DNA of 64,000 bases from Sandaracinus amylolyticus. Its GTDB lineage: Bacteria > Myxococcota_A > Polyangia > Polyangiales > Sandaracinaceae. The notes under the pieces are model-generated. The model was not told the DNA's origin, ran no database searches, and saw only the letters and a program-made list of their open reading frames with translations. The position numbers were made by a program, and so were the translations under genes. This document shows positions 45,440-54,048 of this stretch, piece after piece (positions within the stretch are counted from its first letter, which is position 1; each line of letters starts with the position of its first letter). Location: positions 4,340,001 to 4,404,000 of the forward strand of contig NZ_CP011125.1 of NCBI RefSeq assembly GCF_000737325.1, given 5' to 3'.

Positions 45440-45787
45440 ATGGCAGCCGATCCTCACGCGCGCGCCGTGCGCGAGCTGTTCGACGACGGAGAAGTGCGCG
45501 AGGTCCTGCGCGAGACGTTCTATCGCGCCGAGACGCCGTCCCGGACGGTCGCGAAGACCACGCCCGAGGCCGAGCCGAGCAGCGGCAAGCGCAAGCGCGT
45601 CCAGAAGCCGAAGCCCGACCACTACGAGATCATCTGCATCTCGATGTACAAGGAAGACCTCGCGCGCCTCGACGAGAAGGTCGCCGCGCTCAAGGCGCGC
45701 GGCCACCGCCGCATGACGCGCAGCGCGCTGATCCGCTGGGCGCTCGATCAGATCGAGAACCTCGAGACGGTGCCGCGCGGGATCTGA
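45440..45787 (+). CDS. Ribbon-helix-helix protein, probable ParA partner
   Basis: A 115-residue basic protein. The N-terminal half is short and charged, with a nuclear-localisation-like KRKRVQKPKPD. The C-terminal half fits a CopG/ribbon-helix-helix fold: strand YEIICISMYKEDLARLDEKV, then helices AALKARGHRRMTRSALIRWALDQ. ATG 45440 has AGGAG eight bases upstream. It starts 13 bp after the ParA-like gene. In plasmid systems such as ParF-ParG a small RHH protein binds the centromere and stimulates the ATPase; a similar role here is inferred. Confidence 0.86.
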   Translation: MAADPHARAVRELFDDGEVREVLRETFYRAETPSRTVAKTTPEAEPSSGKRKRVQKPKPDHYEIICISMYKEDLARLDEKVAALKARGHRRMTRSALIRWALDQIENLETVPRGI

Positions 45788-45789
45788 TC

Positions 45790-45834
45790 GCGGAGCGGAG
45801 CACGCGGTGCGCCGAGGCGCGCGCCGCGCTCCGC
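45790..45834 (+). terminator. GC-rich inverted repeat after the ParA-RHH operon
   Basis: GCGGAGCG at 45790-45797 pairs with CGCTCCGC at 45827-45834 around a GC-rich 29-nt loop. It starts three bases after the RHH stop, so it may be the operon's 3' stem. No U tract follows, so intrinsic termination is unproven. Confidence 0.3.
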
Positions 45835-45959
45835 TCGACCTCGCGGTGATCGCTCCGAGAATCCGCCGAAAACAGGGCCGGCGCCTCGCGGCACCACGCG
45901 CGCGACGAGGGCACGCGACCTGCTGAGCGCGACACGCGCGCGCTCGCGCAGGAGGCCCT

Positions 45960-47108
45960 TTGAACGACGTCGCCGCGTGCTTCGCCCGCTTCGCTCCGGT
46001 CTGTGCGCTCCTCCTCGCGGCATGCGTCGGTGATCTCGGAGGCGACCTCCCGCGCGCGGAGGACGCCGCGACACCCGCGCCTCCACGCGATGCCGGTGCG
46101 CCGAGCGATGCAGCGACGATCGACGCGTTCGTCCCCGACGAAGATGCCTCGACGCCGACGATCGACGCCGGCCCGCCGCCGCCGACCGTGATGGATCCCG
46201 GCACCGAGGGCGACGGCGACTTCACGATCGGCCCGAGCTACGCCGACGCGCCCGAGATGCGCGTCCCCGACGACGCGCCGCGCGGCCGCGTGTACCGCTT
46301 CTCGATGCAGTCGGAGGACAGCGAGATCTATCCCGGCGTCACCGGTCGCTACACGCGCGATCTCTGGATCTACGTCCCGCGCCAGTACGTGAACGGCACC
46401 GACGCGCCGTTCATGGTGATCCAGGACGGCGGCGGCTACGTCGCCGACGTCACCGCCGCCCTCGACACGCTGATCCATCAGGGCCGACTCCCGCACGTCG
46501 TCGGCATCTTCATCAATCCGGGCCCGGGCGACGGCCCGGGGAGCGAGCGAGGCCTCGAGTACGATCGCGTGTCCGATCACTACACGCGCTTCATCGAGAC
46601 CGAGGTCCTGCCGCTGATCCCGATGCGCCCCGACATCCGCGCGGACTACCCGGATCTACGCCTCACGAGCGACCCCGAAGGTCGCGCGACGATGGGCGGC
46701 AGCTCGGGCGGCGCGTGCGCCTTCACGATGGCGTGGTTCCATCCCGAGCTCTATCGACGCGTGCTCACGTACTCGGGCACGTTCGTCGCGCAGCACCGCG
46801 ACGACGAGCACCCGCGCGGCGCGTGGGAGTACCACGAGCACATGATCCGCGACGAAGCGGTGAAGCCGATCCGCGTGTTCCTGCAGGTCGGCGAGAACGA
46901 TCTGCGTTTCGGGAGCGACGGACTGCACGACTGGATGGACGCGAACCGCCGCATGTCCGACGTGCTCGAGGAGCGTGGCTACCACTACCGCTTCCTCTGG
47001 TCGGAGGACGCGGGGCACGTCGATCGACGCGTGGTGCGGCAGACGCTCCCCGAGACGCTGCTCTGGCTGTGGCGCGGCTATCCGATCCCCGGCGTGCCCG
47101 CCGACTGA
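45960..47108 (+). CDS. Secreted esterase lipoprotein (IroE/Fes-like fold)
   Basis: A 382-residue lipoprotein starting at TTG 45960 with GGAGG four bases upstream. The signal peptide (CARFAPVCALLLAAC region) ends at a lipidated Cys22, and an Asp/Pro/Ala linker of about 50 residues follows. The alpha/beta-hydrolase domain of the D-esterase type has LWIYVPRQYVNGTDAPFMV, TMGGSSGGACAFTMAW (Ser nucleophile in GGSSGG), an Asp in VGENDLRFGSDG and the His in SEDAGHVDRR. Substrate is not known; relatives cleave siderophores or carbohydrate esters. It overlaps the convergent lspA by 31 bp. Confidence 0.88.
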   Translation: MNDVAACFARFAPVCALLLAACVGDLGGDLPRAEDAATPAPPRDAGAPSDAATIDAFVPDEDASTPTIDAGPPPPTVMDPGTEGDGDFTIGPSYADAPEMRVPDDAPRGRVYRFSMQSEDSEIYPGVTGRYTRDLWIYVPRQYVNGTDAPFMVIQDGGGYVADVTAALDTLIHQGRLPHVVGIFINPGPGDGPGSERGLEYDRVSDHYTRFIETEVLPLIPMRPDIRADYPDLRLTSDPEGRATMGGSSGGACAFTMAWFHPELYRRVLTYSGTFVAQHRDDEHPRGAWEYHEHMIRDEAVKPIRVFLQVGENDLRFGSDGLHDWMDANRRMSDVLEERGYHYRFLWSEDAGHVDRRVVRQTLPETLLWLWRGYPIPGVPAD

Positions 47109-47608
47109 TGTGCGCGCGCGGCGCGCCACCCATCGAGGATCAGCAGCGCGGCGCCGACCGCGACGAGCACGTCGGCGACGTTGAACGCGGGCCAGCTGCC
47201 GCCCCACGGATAGTGGATCTCGACGAAGTCGACGACGCCCGAGCGCGTGATGCGATCGAGCCCGTTGCCGATCGCTCCGCCCGCGACGAGGCCGAGCGCG
47301 AGCGCGCGCATGCGGCTCTCGGGCGAGCGGATCGCCATCACGAAGAGCGCGATCGCCACGACCAGCGCGAGCCCGCCGAGCACCGCGCGCGCCGCGCCGA
47401 GATCGCGCACGACGCTGAACGCCGTGCCCTCGTTGAAGCGCAGCGTGAGGTCGACGTGCGGCGCGATCAGCGAGAGCGTCTGCCCGGGCACGTCGCGGAG
47501 CGTCTCCTCGGCCCAGTGCTTCGTCGTCAGATCGCAGCCACTGCCGAGCGCGGCCGTGACGAGGAAGAGCGCACCGGCGATCACACGGGCGCGAACGGAC
47601 TGTGTCAT
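47078..47608 (-). CDS. lspA: Prolipoprotein signal peptidase II
   Basis: LspA cuts the signal peptide of diacylglycerylated prolipoproteins in the inner membrane. The 176-residue protein has four hydrophobic helices. The catalytic Asp residues lie in GNGLDRITRSGVVDF and WPAFNVADVLV; the family motifs NxxDR and FNxAD are intact. LTTKHWAEETL near the start is also typical. It is the last gene of a likely operon hutU-hutI-orf-lspA. Its presence beside a dozen lipoprotein genes fits a lipoprotein-rich envelope, although lspA is housekeeping. Confidence 0.95.
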   Translation of the reverse strand: MTQSVRARVIAGALFLVTAALGSGCDLTTKHWAEETLRDVPGQTLSLIAPHVDLTLRFNEGTAFSVVRDLGAARAVLGGLALVVAIALFVMAIRSPESRMRALALGLVAGGAIGNGLDRITRSGVVDFVEIHYPWGGSWPAFNVADVLVAVGAALLILDGWRAARAHQSAGTPGIG

Positions 47609-47627
47609 GCCGCGAGTATGTCGCAGC

Positions 47628-48152
47628 TCATTCGTCCGCGGAGCCGCCGACGTGGATCTCGGGCTCGGTCAGATCGGCGCGCAGCTCGCTGCTGCTCGTC
47701 ATCGGCGAGCGCTCGCGCGACGACGGCAGATCGCGCGCGGTCGAGCGCAGCGGGTCCTCGCTCGAGGGAAGCGTGCGCTGCGTCGAGATCCGGTGATCGA
47801 CCGTGGTGTCGAGGTTCGGCGCAGCGAGCTTCGGATCGCCCAGCTCACCGCGGAACATCGAGTACATGTCCGGCGCCTGGATGCCGATCCACGCGCTCGC
47901 CTCGACGAAGTCGAGCACCAGCGCGTCGCTGATGGTCGAGCCCGTCTCGAGCATGTCCTTCACCGCGCGGTGCAGCTGCACGTAGTGATCGAGCCGCCGC
48001 GGGAACTCGCCGCGCGGGAGCTTCTGGACCATGTGCTTGCCGAACTTGACGAACGCGCCCTCGGGACGTTCGCCGAAGCGCTTGGAGAAGCGATCGAGGT
48101 AACCGGAGTAAGCGGCTTCGTAGTCGATCTCGTGCAGCTCGAGGTCGGACAC
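47628..48152 (-). CDS. Soluble protein with disordered C-terminus, unknown
   Basis: A 174-residue protein. The first 105 residues are helical and charged (YEAAYSGYLDRFSKRFGERP, then LDHYVQLHRAVKDMLETGS, then FVEASAWIGIQAPDMYSMF). The last 65 are polar, Ser/Asp/Thr/Arg-rich and probably disordered, with several potential phosphorylation sites (RTLPSSEDP, RDLPSSRERSP). I recognise no family. It sits between hutI (10 bp) and lspA (19 bp), so it is cotranscribed with them without an evident functional link. Confidence 0.72.
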   Translation of the reverse strand: MSDLELHEIDYEAAYSGYLDRFSKRFGERPEGAFVKFGKHMVQKLPRGEFPRRLDHYVQLHRAVKDMLETGSTISDALVLDFVEASAWIGIQAPDMYSMFRGELGDPKLAAPNLDTTVDHRISTQRTLPSSEDPLRSTARDLPSSRERSPMTSSSELRADLTEPEIHVGGSADE

Positions 48153-48162
48153 GAGTGCGATT

Positions 48163-49416
48163 CTACCAGAGGGCGCGATCGTGTCCGGTCCGATCCGCGT
48201 CTTCGATCACGCGTCCGCCGAGCGCGATCCAGCGTGCGCGGGTTCCGCCCAGCGCGTACGCGAGCGCGCGCGGATCGGACTCGTCGTAACACGCGAGATC
48301 GGCGCGCGCGCCGACCGCGATCCGGCCGCGATCCGCGAGCCCCAGCGCGCCCGCGGCCTCGACGGTGATCGCGAGGAGCGCCTCTTCGAGCGTGAGCCCT
48401 GCGTCGCGCACCGCGAGCGCCGCACAGAGCGGCAGATCGACGCACGCCGAGGTGCCCGGGTTGCAGTCCGTCGCGACGACCATCGCGACGCCGTGGGCGC
48501 GCATCCGCGCAGCGTCGGGCGCTTTCTGGCGCAGCGTCCGCCACGCACCCGGGAGCAGCACCGCGCGCACGCCGGCCGAAGCCATCGCGCGCAGCCCCGC
48601 GTCCGACACGTCCTCGAGGTGATCGCCGCTGAGCGCGCCGAGCTCCGCGAGCAGCTCCGCGCCGCCGAGATCACGGAACTGTCCGATGTGTGCCTTGAGC
48701 AACCATCCGCGCGCCTTCGCCGCCGAGAGCACGCGGCCGGCCTCGTCGCGCGTGAACGCGTTCTCGTCGAGGTACACGTCGCACGCGTCCGCGAGCTTCG
48801 CCTCGGCGATCGCGGGGATCATCACGTCGATCACGTCGCGCAGATAGCCCTCGCGATCGCCCGCGCGCTCGGGCGGGATCGCGTGCGCACCGAGGAACGT
48901 CGTCGTCGTGCTCACCACGCCTTCGCGCGCGAGGCGTCGACCCACCGCGAGCAGGCGCGTCTCGGTCGCGAGGTCGAGCCCGTACCCGCTCTTCACCTCG
49001 ACCGTCGTCGTGCCGCACGCGCGCATCGCGAGGGCACGCGCCTTCGCGCGCGCGAAGAGCTCGTCCTCGCTCGCCGCGCGCGTCGCGCGCACGCTCGCCG
49101 CGATCCCACCGCCCGACGCGGCGATCGCGCGATAGTCCTCGCCCGCCATCTTCCGCGCGAGCTCGTCGATGCGCGTCCCCGCGAACACGAGGTGCGTGTG
49201 CGCGTCGACGAGCCCCGGCAGCACCACCCGCCGCCCGGCATCGATCTCGCGCGCCGCATCGCGCGGTCGATCCGCGTCCGCGCCGATCCACGCGATGCGA
49301 TCTCCACGGATCGCGATCGCGCCGTCGGGCACGATCCCGAGGCGCTCCTTCGCGCTCGGGCCCGCGCCCGCGCACGTCACGACGTGCGCGTTCCGGATGA
49401 CGAGATCGTGCGTCAT
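48163..49416 (-). CDS. hutI: Imidazolonepropionase
   Basis: HutI opens 4-imidazolone-5-propanoate to N-formimidoyl-L-glutamate, the third step of histidine degradation. The 417-residue amidohydrolase has the metal-binding [11 protein letters not shown], then [27 protein letters not shown], the HIGQF metal His and ATDCNPGTS, all conserved in HutI. Its ATG overlaps the hutU stop (ATGA), so it is coupled to hutU. Confidence 0.96.
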   Translation of the reverse strand: MTHDLVIRNAHVVTCAGAGPSAKERLGIVPDGAIAIRGDRIAWIGADADRPRDAAREIDAGRRVVLPGLVDAHTHLVFAGTRIDELARKMAGEDYRAIAASGGGIAASVRATRAASEDELFARAKARALAMRACGTTTVEVKSGYGLDLATETRLLAVGRRLAREGVVSTTTTFLGAHAIPPERAGDREGYLRDVIDVMIPAIAEAKLADACDVYLDENAFTRDEAGRVLSAAKARGWLLKAHIGQFRDLGGAELLAELGALSGDHLEDVSDAGLRAMASAGVRAVLLPGAWRTLRQKAPDAARMRAHGVAMVVATDCNPGTSACVDLPLCAALAVRDAGLTLEEALLAITVEAAGALGLADRGRIAVGARADLACYDESDPRALAYALGGTRARWIALGGRVIEDADRTGHDRALW

Positions 49417-51101
49417 CGCGACCGATGCGGGACGTGCACGCCCTTCTTCTCGGCGGTGTCGATCGCGATCTCGTAGCCGGCGTCCGCGTGGCGGATCACG
49501 CCCATGCCGGGATCGCTCGTGAGCACGCGCTCGAGCCGCTTCGCCGCCGCGTCGGTGCCATCGGCGACGACGACCATGCCCGCGTGCAGCGAGTACCCGA
49601 TGCCCACGCCGCCGCCGTGATGGACGCTCACCCACGTCGCGCCCGACGACGTGTTCACGAGCGCGTTGAGGATCGCCCAGTCGGCGATCGCGTCGCTGCC
49701 GTCCTTCATCGCCTCGGTCTCGCGGTTCGGGCTCGCGACCGATCCGCAGTCGAGGTGATCACGACCGATGACGATCGGCGCCTTCACCTTCCCGGTGCGC
49801 ACGAGCTCGTTGAACTTCAGCCCGACACGATGACGGTCGCCGTACCCGAGCCAGCAGATGCGCGCGGGCAGGCCCTGATACGCGATGCGCTCCTCGGCCA
49901 TGTCGAGCCAGTGGTGCAGGTGCGGATCGTTCGGCACGACCTCCTTCACCGCCGCATCCGTCACCTCGATGTCCTCGGGATCGCCGCTCAGCGCGACCCA
50001 GCGGAACGGGCCCTTTCCTTCGCAGAAGAGCGGCCGCACGTACGCCGGCACGAAGCCCGGGATGTCGAACGCGCGCTCGACGCCGACGTCCTTCGCGTGC
50101 GCGCGGATGTTGTTCCCGTAGTCGCAGGCGAACGCGCCGCGCTCGACCATCGTGAGCATCGCGCGCACCTCGATCGCCATGCCCTGCTTCGCGCGCGCGA
50201 CGTACGACTCGGGATCGTCGCGGCGCAGCGCGGCCGCTTGATCGAGCGTGAGCCCCGGCGGGACGTAGCCGACGAGCGGATCGTGCGCCGCGGTCTGCTC
50301 GGTCACGAAGTCGGGCGTGATGCCGCGCGCGACGAGCTCGGGGTAGACGTCCGCTGCGTTCGCGACGAGCGCGACGCTGAGCGCGTCACCCTTCTTGCGC
50401 GCTTCGTCGATCCACGCGAGCGCCTCGTCGAGCGAGGACGTGATGCGATCGACGTAGCGGTCCTTCTTCCGCTTCTCGGCGCGCGACGGATCGATCTCGA
50501 CGCCGAGGAAGCACGCGCCCGCCATCGTCGCGGCGAGCGGCTGCGCGCCGCCCATGCCGCCGAGCCCTGCGCTCAGGATCCAGCGGCCCTTCCACGGGCC
50601 ACCACTCTGCTTGCCACCACTCTGCTGGCCACCGAAGTGCTGCACGCCCGCGGCGACGAAGGTCTCGTACGTGCCCTGCAGGATCCCCTGCGTGCCGATG
50701 TAGATCCACGAGCCGGCCGTCATCTGGCCGAACATCGTCAGGCCCATCGCCTCGAGGCGGCGGAACTCCTCCCACGTCGCCCACTTCGGCACGAGCAGCG
50801 AGTTCGCGATCAGCACCCGCGGCGCGTCCGCGTGCGTGCGGAACTTCCCGACCGCCTTGCCGCTCTGCACGAGCAGCGTCTCGTCGTCGCCGAGCCGCTC
50901 GAGCTCGCGCACGATCACGTCGAACGCTTCCCAGCTGCGCGCCGCCTTGCCGGTGCCGCCGTAGACCACGAGGTCCTCGGGGCGCTCGGCCACCTCGGGA
51001 TCGAGGTTGTTCATCAGCATGCGCAGCGCGGCTTCCTGCGCCCATCCCTTGCAGCGCAGCGTCGTGCCGCGCGGCGCGCGGATCGTGCGAGCGGTCGTCA
51101 T
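49413..51101 (-). CDS. hutU: Urocanate hydratase
   Basis: HutU adds water to urocanate using NAD+ as an electrophile, the second step of histidine degradation. The 562-residue protein has [54 protein letters not shown] and [18 protein letters not shown]. Near residue 160, after QHFGG, it carries extra Gln/Ser/Gly repeats ([16 protein letters not shown]) where usual enzymes have a shorter link; a matching 15-bp tandem duplication is visible in the DNA. hutH (histidine ammonia-lyase) is not in the window. Confidence 0.96.
   Translation of the reverse strand: MTTARTIRAPRGTTLRCKGWAQEAALRMLMNNLDPEVAERPEDLVVYGGTGKAARSWEAFDVIVRELERLGDDETLLVQSGKAVGKFRTHADAPRVLIANSLLVPKWATWEEFRRLEAMGLTMFGQMTAGSWIYIGTQGILQGTYETFVAAGVQHFGGQQSGGKQSGGPWKGRWILSAGLGGMGGAQPLAATMAGACFLGVEIDPSRAEKRKKDRYVDRITSSLDEALAWIDEARKKGDALSVALVANAADVYPELVARGITPDFVTEQTAAHDPLVGYVPPGLTLDQAAALRRDDPESYVARAKQGMAIEVRAMLTMVERGAFACDYGNNIRAHAKDVGVERAFDIPGFVPAYVRPLFCEGKGPFRWVALSGDPEDIEVTDAAVKEVVPNDPHLHHWLDMAEERIAYQGLPARICWLGYGDRHRVGLKFNELVRTGKVKAPIVIGRDHLDCGSVASPNRETEAMKDGSDAIADWAILNALVNTSSGATWVSVHHGGGVGIGYSLHAGMVVVADGTDAAAKRLERVLTSDPGMGVIRHADAGYEIAIDTAEKKGVHVPHRSR
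50598..50633 (-). repeat. 15-bp tandem duplication in hutU
   Basis: GCCACCACTCTGCTT (50598-50612) is followed by GCCACCACTCTGCTG (50613-50627) and a partial third GCCACC. On the coding strand each unit encodes five residues ([10 protein letters not shown]), so the change keeps the frame. Confidence 0.8.
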
Positions 51102-51518
51102 ATGCGCGGGGAGTTACCACGCGCCCCGTGCACGCAGGACGAGAGGACTCACGCGCGCTCGCGCGCCCGGATCGCCGTCAGGATTCGGACGGAGCGGGCG
51201 CCGAGGCCCGGGATCTCATCTCGATTCGACGGAGAAGGCGTCGGAGCCCCGGATCGTTGTCACGATTCGAACGGAGAGGGCGTCGAGGCCCGAGATCTCA
51301 TCTCGTTTCGAACGGAGAAGGCGTCGGAGCCTCGGATCGTCATCTCGTTTCGAACGGAGAAGGCGTCGAGGGCCGAGATCTCGTCTCGATTCGAACGGAG
51401 AGGGCGTCGAGAGGCCGAGATCTCATCTCGACTCGAACGGAGAGGGCGCCGAGGCCCGAGATCTCATCTCGACTCGAGCGGAGAGGGCGCCGGAGCGCGA
51501 GCGCTCGTCTCGATGCGA
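51102..51518. other. 417-bp gene-free interval between hutU and the desaturase
   Basis: No gene is apparent. The interval holds the 41-42-bp tandem array (51190-51518). The first 88 bp are the hutU 5' flank and carry its promoter, which I cannot assign with confidence. Apparent reading frames follow the repeat and encode short Arg/Glu-rich periodic peptides. Confidence 0.75.
51190..51518. repeat. Eight-unit 41-42-bp tandem repeat array
   Basis: Units begin with CGGAG at 51190, 51230, 51272, 51313, 51355, 51396, 51438 and 51479, each 40-42 bp. The consensus opens CGGAGAGGGCGTCGAGGCC and continues CGAGATCTCATCTCGATTCG. Each central unit has an inverted repeat CGAGAT-nnn-ATCTCG. The array runs right up to the desaturase stop codon (51519-51521). 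Neighbouring units differ at several positions, so it is old rather than recently expanded. Confidence 0.92.
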
Positions 51519-52580
51519 TCAGGTCCCCTCGGGGTACCCGACCATGCGGCTCTGCTCCGCGTCCCACAGCTTCGCCCGGAAGCACGCGACGATGTCGCGC
51601 GGGTGCAGCGAGGTCGTGCCCTTCGGGCTCTGCAGCTCGGGGATCGACGCCATCGCCTCGGGCAGCCGATAGAACGGGATGCCGGGGTTGAGGTGATGCA
51701 CGTGGTGGTAGCCGATGTTCCCGGTGAACCACGCCATCACGGGCCCGGTCTTCATGTAGCTCGAGCTCTCGAGCGCCGCGCGCGTGTACTCCCACGTCTC
51801 GCGCGGCTGCACGTGCATCTCGGGGAAGTCGTGCTGCGCGTAGAAGAGGTACGCGCCGCTCATCGTCGCGACGAAGAGCGGGAGGAAGTACGCGACGAAG
51901 AACACCTCGAAGCCCGCGAGCGCGATCAGCGCGATCCACGCGGCGACGTGCAGCACGACCGCGAGCGCCGAGTCCCAGTTCTTCTTCGGGTTCCGCAGGA
52001 ACGAGCTCACGCACATCCCGTAGAAGAACACGGTGAAGTACGCGAAGAAGATGGTCAGCGGATGACGGTACGCCTTGTAGACGAGGCGCTGCGTGGGCGT
52101 CATCTGCTTCCACATCTCGGTCGTGACCATCAGGTACGAGCCGACGTGCGAGCCGACGATCTTCGCGGTGTTCGCGTGATGATAGTTGTGGGTCTGGCGC
52201 CAGACGTTGGGCGGCGTCAGCACGTACACGCCGAACCCGTACATGATCCACTTCGCGACCTTCGAGCCGCGGAGCAGCGAGTTGTGCATGTAGTCGTGGT
52301 AGAGGATGAACGCGCGGACGATCGTCAGCCCCATCACCACGGCGGCGATCACGCGCACCACGAGCCACGGCGCGGCGATCGTCGTCGCCGAGAGCGCAGC
52401 GAGCACGCCGAACGTCTCGACGACGTGGAACCAGCTGCGCGCGCGGTCCTCCTTGCCGAACTCCTTCGCCGCGGCGAGGAGCTCCTTCGCGCTGCGACGA
52501 CCAGGCGGCCAGGCATCGGGCGCGACGCGCTGCGACGCAGCGAGGGGACGCTCGGAGGGGGCGGTCTGGCTCGGTTCCAT
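51519..52580 (-). CDS. Membrane fatty-acid desaturase
   Basis: A 353-residue integral membrane di-iron desaturase. The three histidine clusters are present: HDYMHNS (H-x3-H), HNYHHAN and the late HHVHHLNPG. Four or more hydrophobic helices flank them. Such enzymes introduce double bases in acyl chains of membrane lipids and respond to cold; regiospecificity cannot be predicted from the sequence. The N-terminal 50 residues are polar and cytoplasmic. The gene is divergent from proA. Its stop lies at the edge of the 41-bp repeat array. Confidence 0.92.
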   Translation of the reverse strand: MEPSQTAPSERPLAASQRVAPDAWPPGRRSAKELLAAAKEFGKEDRARSWFHVVETFGVLAALSATTIAAPWLVVRVIAAVVMGLTIVRAFILYHDYMHNSLLRGSKVAKWIMYGFGVYVLTPPNVWRQTHNYHHANTAKIVGSHVGSYLMVTTEMWKQMTPTQRLVYKAYRHPLTIFFAYFTVFFYGMCVSSFLRNPKKNWDSALAVVLHVAAWIALIALAGFEVFFVAYFLPLFVATMSGAYLFYAQHDFPEMHVQPRETWEYTRAALESSSYMKTGPVMAWFTGNIGYHHVHHLNPGIPFYRLPEAMASIPELQSPKGTTSLHPRDIVACFRAKLWDAEQSRMVGYPEGT

Positions 52581-52752
52581 CGTGTTCTTCCGCGCGTGAT
52601 CAGCGCCCCGAGGACGCCGAAGGCGGTGAGGTTGTGACGCGAGATCGCCCGATTTCAAGGCGCTCCGTGCGAAACCAGGTGCGCAGATCCTTGCGCAGAG
52701 GCGCGTCGGCGGGGACGCAGCGAGGCCGGACCGTTGTGCTAGGTTCGCGCGC

Positions 52753-54021
52753 GTGGAGACCGACAACGGGCTCGCGACCGAGGTGCGGCGCCTCGCCGAG
52801 CGCGCCAAGCAGGCCGGACGTGCGATCGCGATCGCGAGCACGCAGCGCAAGAACGCCACGCTCGGGCGGGCGGCGCGGCTGCTCCGCGAGTCCACGCCCG
52901 CGCTGATCGAGGCGAACCGCGCCGACGTGGAGCGCGGCAAGGCGGCCGGGCTCTCGGCCGCGATGATCGATCGGCTCACGCTCGACGGCCCGCGCATCGA
53001 GAAGATGGCGCTCGCGTGCGAGGAGATCGCGCGTGCGGCCGATCCGGTGGGCAGCATCGACGAGATGGTGCGCCGCCCGAACGGGCTGCTCGTGGGGCGC
53101 ATGAAGGTGCCGCTCGGACTCGTCGGCATCGTGTACGAGTCGCGCCCCAACGTGACCGCCGAGGCCGCGGCGCTCTGCCTGAAGAGCGGCAACGCGGTGC
53201 TGCTGCGCGGCGGCTCGGAAGCGGCGCGGAGCAACGCGGCGATCGCGCAGCTCTTCGCGCGCGCCCTGGAAGAAGAAGGCCTCGACCCGGCCGCGGTGAC
53301 GCTGATCCCGACGACGGATCGCGCCGCGCTCGCCGTGATGGTGAAGCTGAGCGGCGTGCTCGATCTGCTGATCCCGCGCGGAGGTGAGGGGCTCATCCGG
53401 TACGTCAGCGAGAACGCGACGGTGCCGGTCATCCAGCACTACAAGGGCGTGTGTCACGTCTACGTCGACGGCGACGCGGACCTCGAGCTCGCGGAGAAGA
53501 TCGCGCTCAACGCGAAGGTGCAGCGCCCCGGCGTGTGCAACGCGATGGAGACGCTGCTCGTCGACGCCGCGTGCGCGAAGGAGTTCGTGCCGCGCGTCGC
53601 GCGCGCGATGACGGCCGCGAAGGTCGAGCTGCGCGGTGACGCGCGCGCCCGCGCGCTCGCGCCCGACATGAAGGAAGCGACGGACGAGGACTGGGACGCG
53701 GAGTACCTCGACCTCGTGCTCTCGGTCGCGGTGGTGGACGGCATCGACGGCGCGCTCGCGCACGTCGCGAAGCACGGCTCGCTGCACACCGAGGCGATCG
53801 TCACGCGGCGCTACGATCACGCGCAGCGATGGATCCGCGAGGTCGACGCGAGCTGCGTGCTCGTGAACGCGTCGACGCGGTTCAACGACGGCGGCGAGCT
53901 CGGGCTCGGCGCCGAGATGGGCATCTCGACCACGAAGCTGCACGCCTACGGCCCGATGGGCCTCGAAGAGCTCTGCACGCGGAAGTGGATCGCGTACGGT
54001 GAAGGGCAGGTCCGCGGCTGA
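52753..54021 (+). CDS. proA: Gamma-glutamyl phosphate reductase
   Basis: ProA reduces gamma-glutamyl phosphate with NADPH to glutamate semialdehyde in proline synthesis. The 422-residue aldehyde-dehydrogenase-fold protein has VPLGLVGIVYESRPNVTAEA, KSGNAVLLRGGSEAARSN, the catalytic Cys in KVQRPGVCNAMETLLVD and NASTRFNDGGELGLGAEMGI. GTG 52753 is the start. proB is not adjacent. The gene is followed after 27 bp by rsfS and rlmH. Confidence 0.96.
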   Translation: METDNGLATEVRRLAERAKQAGRAIAIASTQRKNATLGRAARLLRESTPALIEANRADVERGKAAGLSAAMIDRLTLDGPRIEKMALACEEIARAADPVGSIDEMVRRPNGLLVGRMKVPLGLVGIVYESRPNVTAEAAALCLKSGNAVLLRGGSEAARSNAAIAQLFARALEEEGLDPAAVTLIPTTDRAALAVMVKLSGVLDLLIPRGGEGLIRYVSENATVPVIQHYKGVCHVYVDGDADLELAEKIALNAKVQRPGVCNAMETLLVDAACAKEFVPRVARAMTAAKVELRGDARARALAPDMKEATDEDWDAEYLDLVLSVAVVDGIDGALAHVAKHGSLHTEAIVTRRYDHAQRWIREVDASCVLVNASTRFNDGGELGLGAEMGISTTKLHAYGPMGLEELCTRKWIAYGEGQVRG

Positions 54022-54048
54022 CGCGCGCGGACGAATTGGAGCAATCGA

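Noticed and set aside
45690-46580. Minus-strand gene overlapping the esterase
   Set aside because: It has no start signal or domain, and the plus strand has a clear RBS, signal peptide and catalytic triad.
51190-51518. CRISPR array
   Set aside because: The 41-42-bp units resemble each other along their whole length, so there are no unique spacers, and no cas gene is present.
49425-52637. Long plus-strand reading frame of 1070 codons
   Set aside because: It is antisense to hutU, crosses the tandem repeats and runs into the desaturase antisense; composition is Arg/Asp/His biased with no family features.
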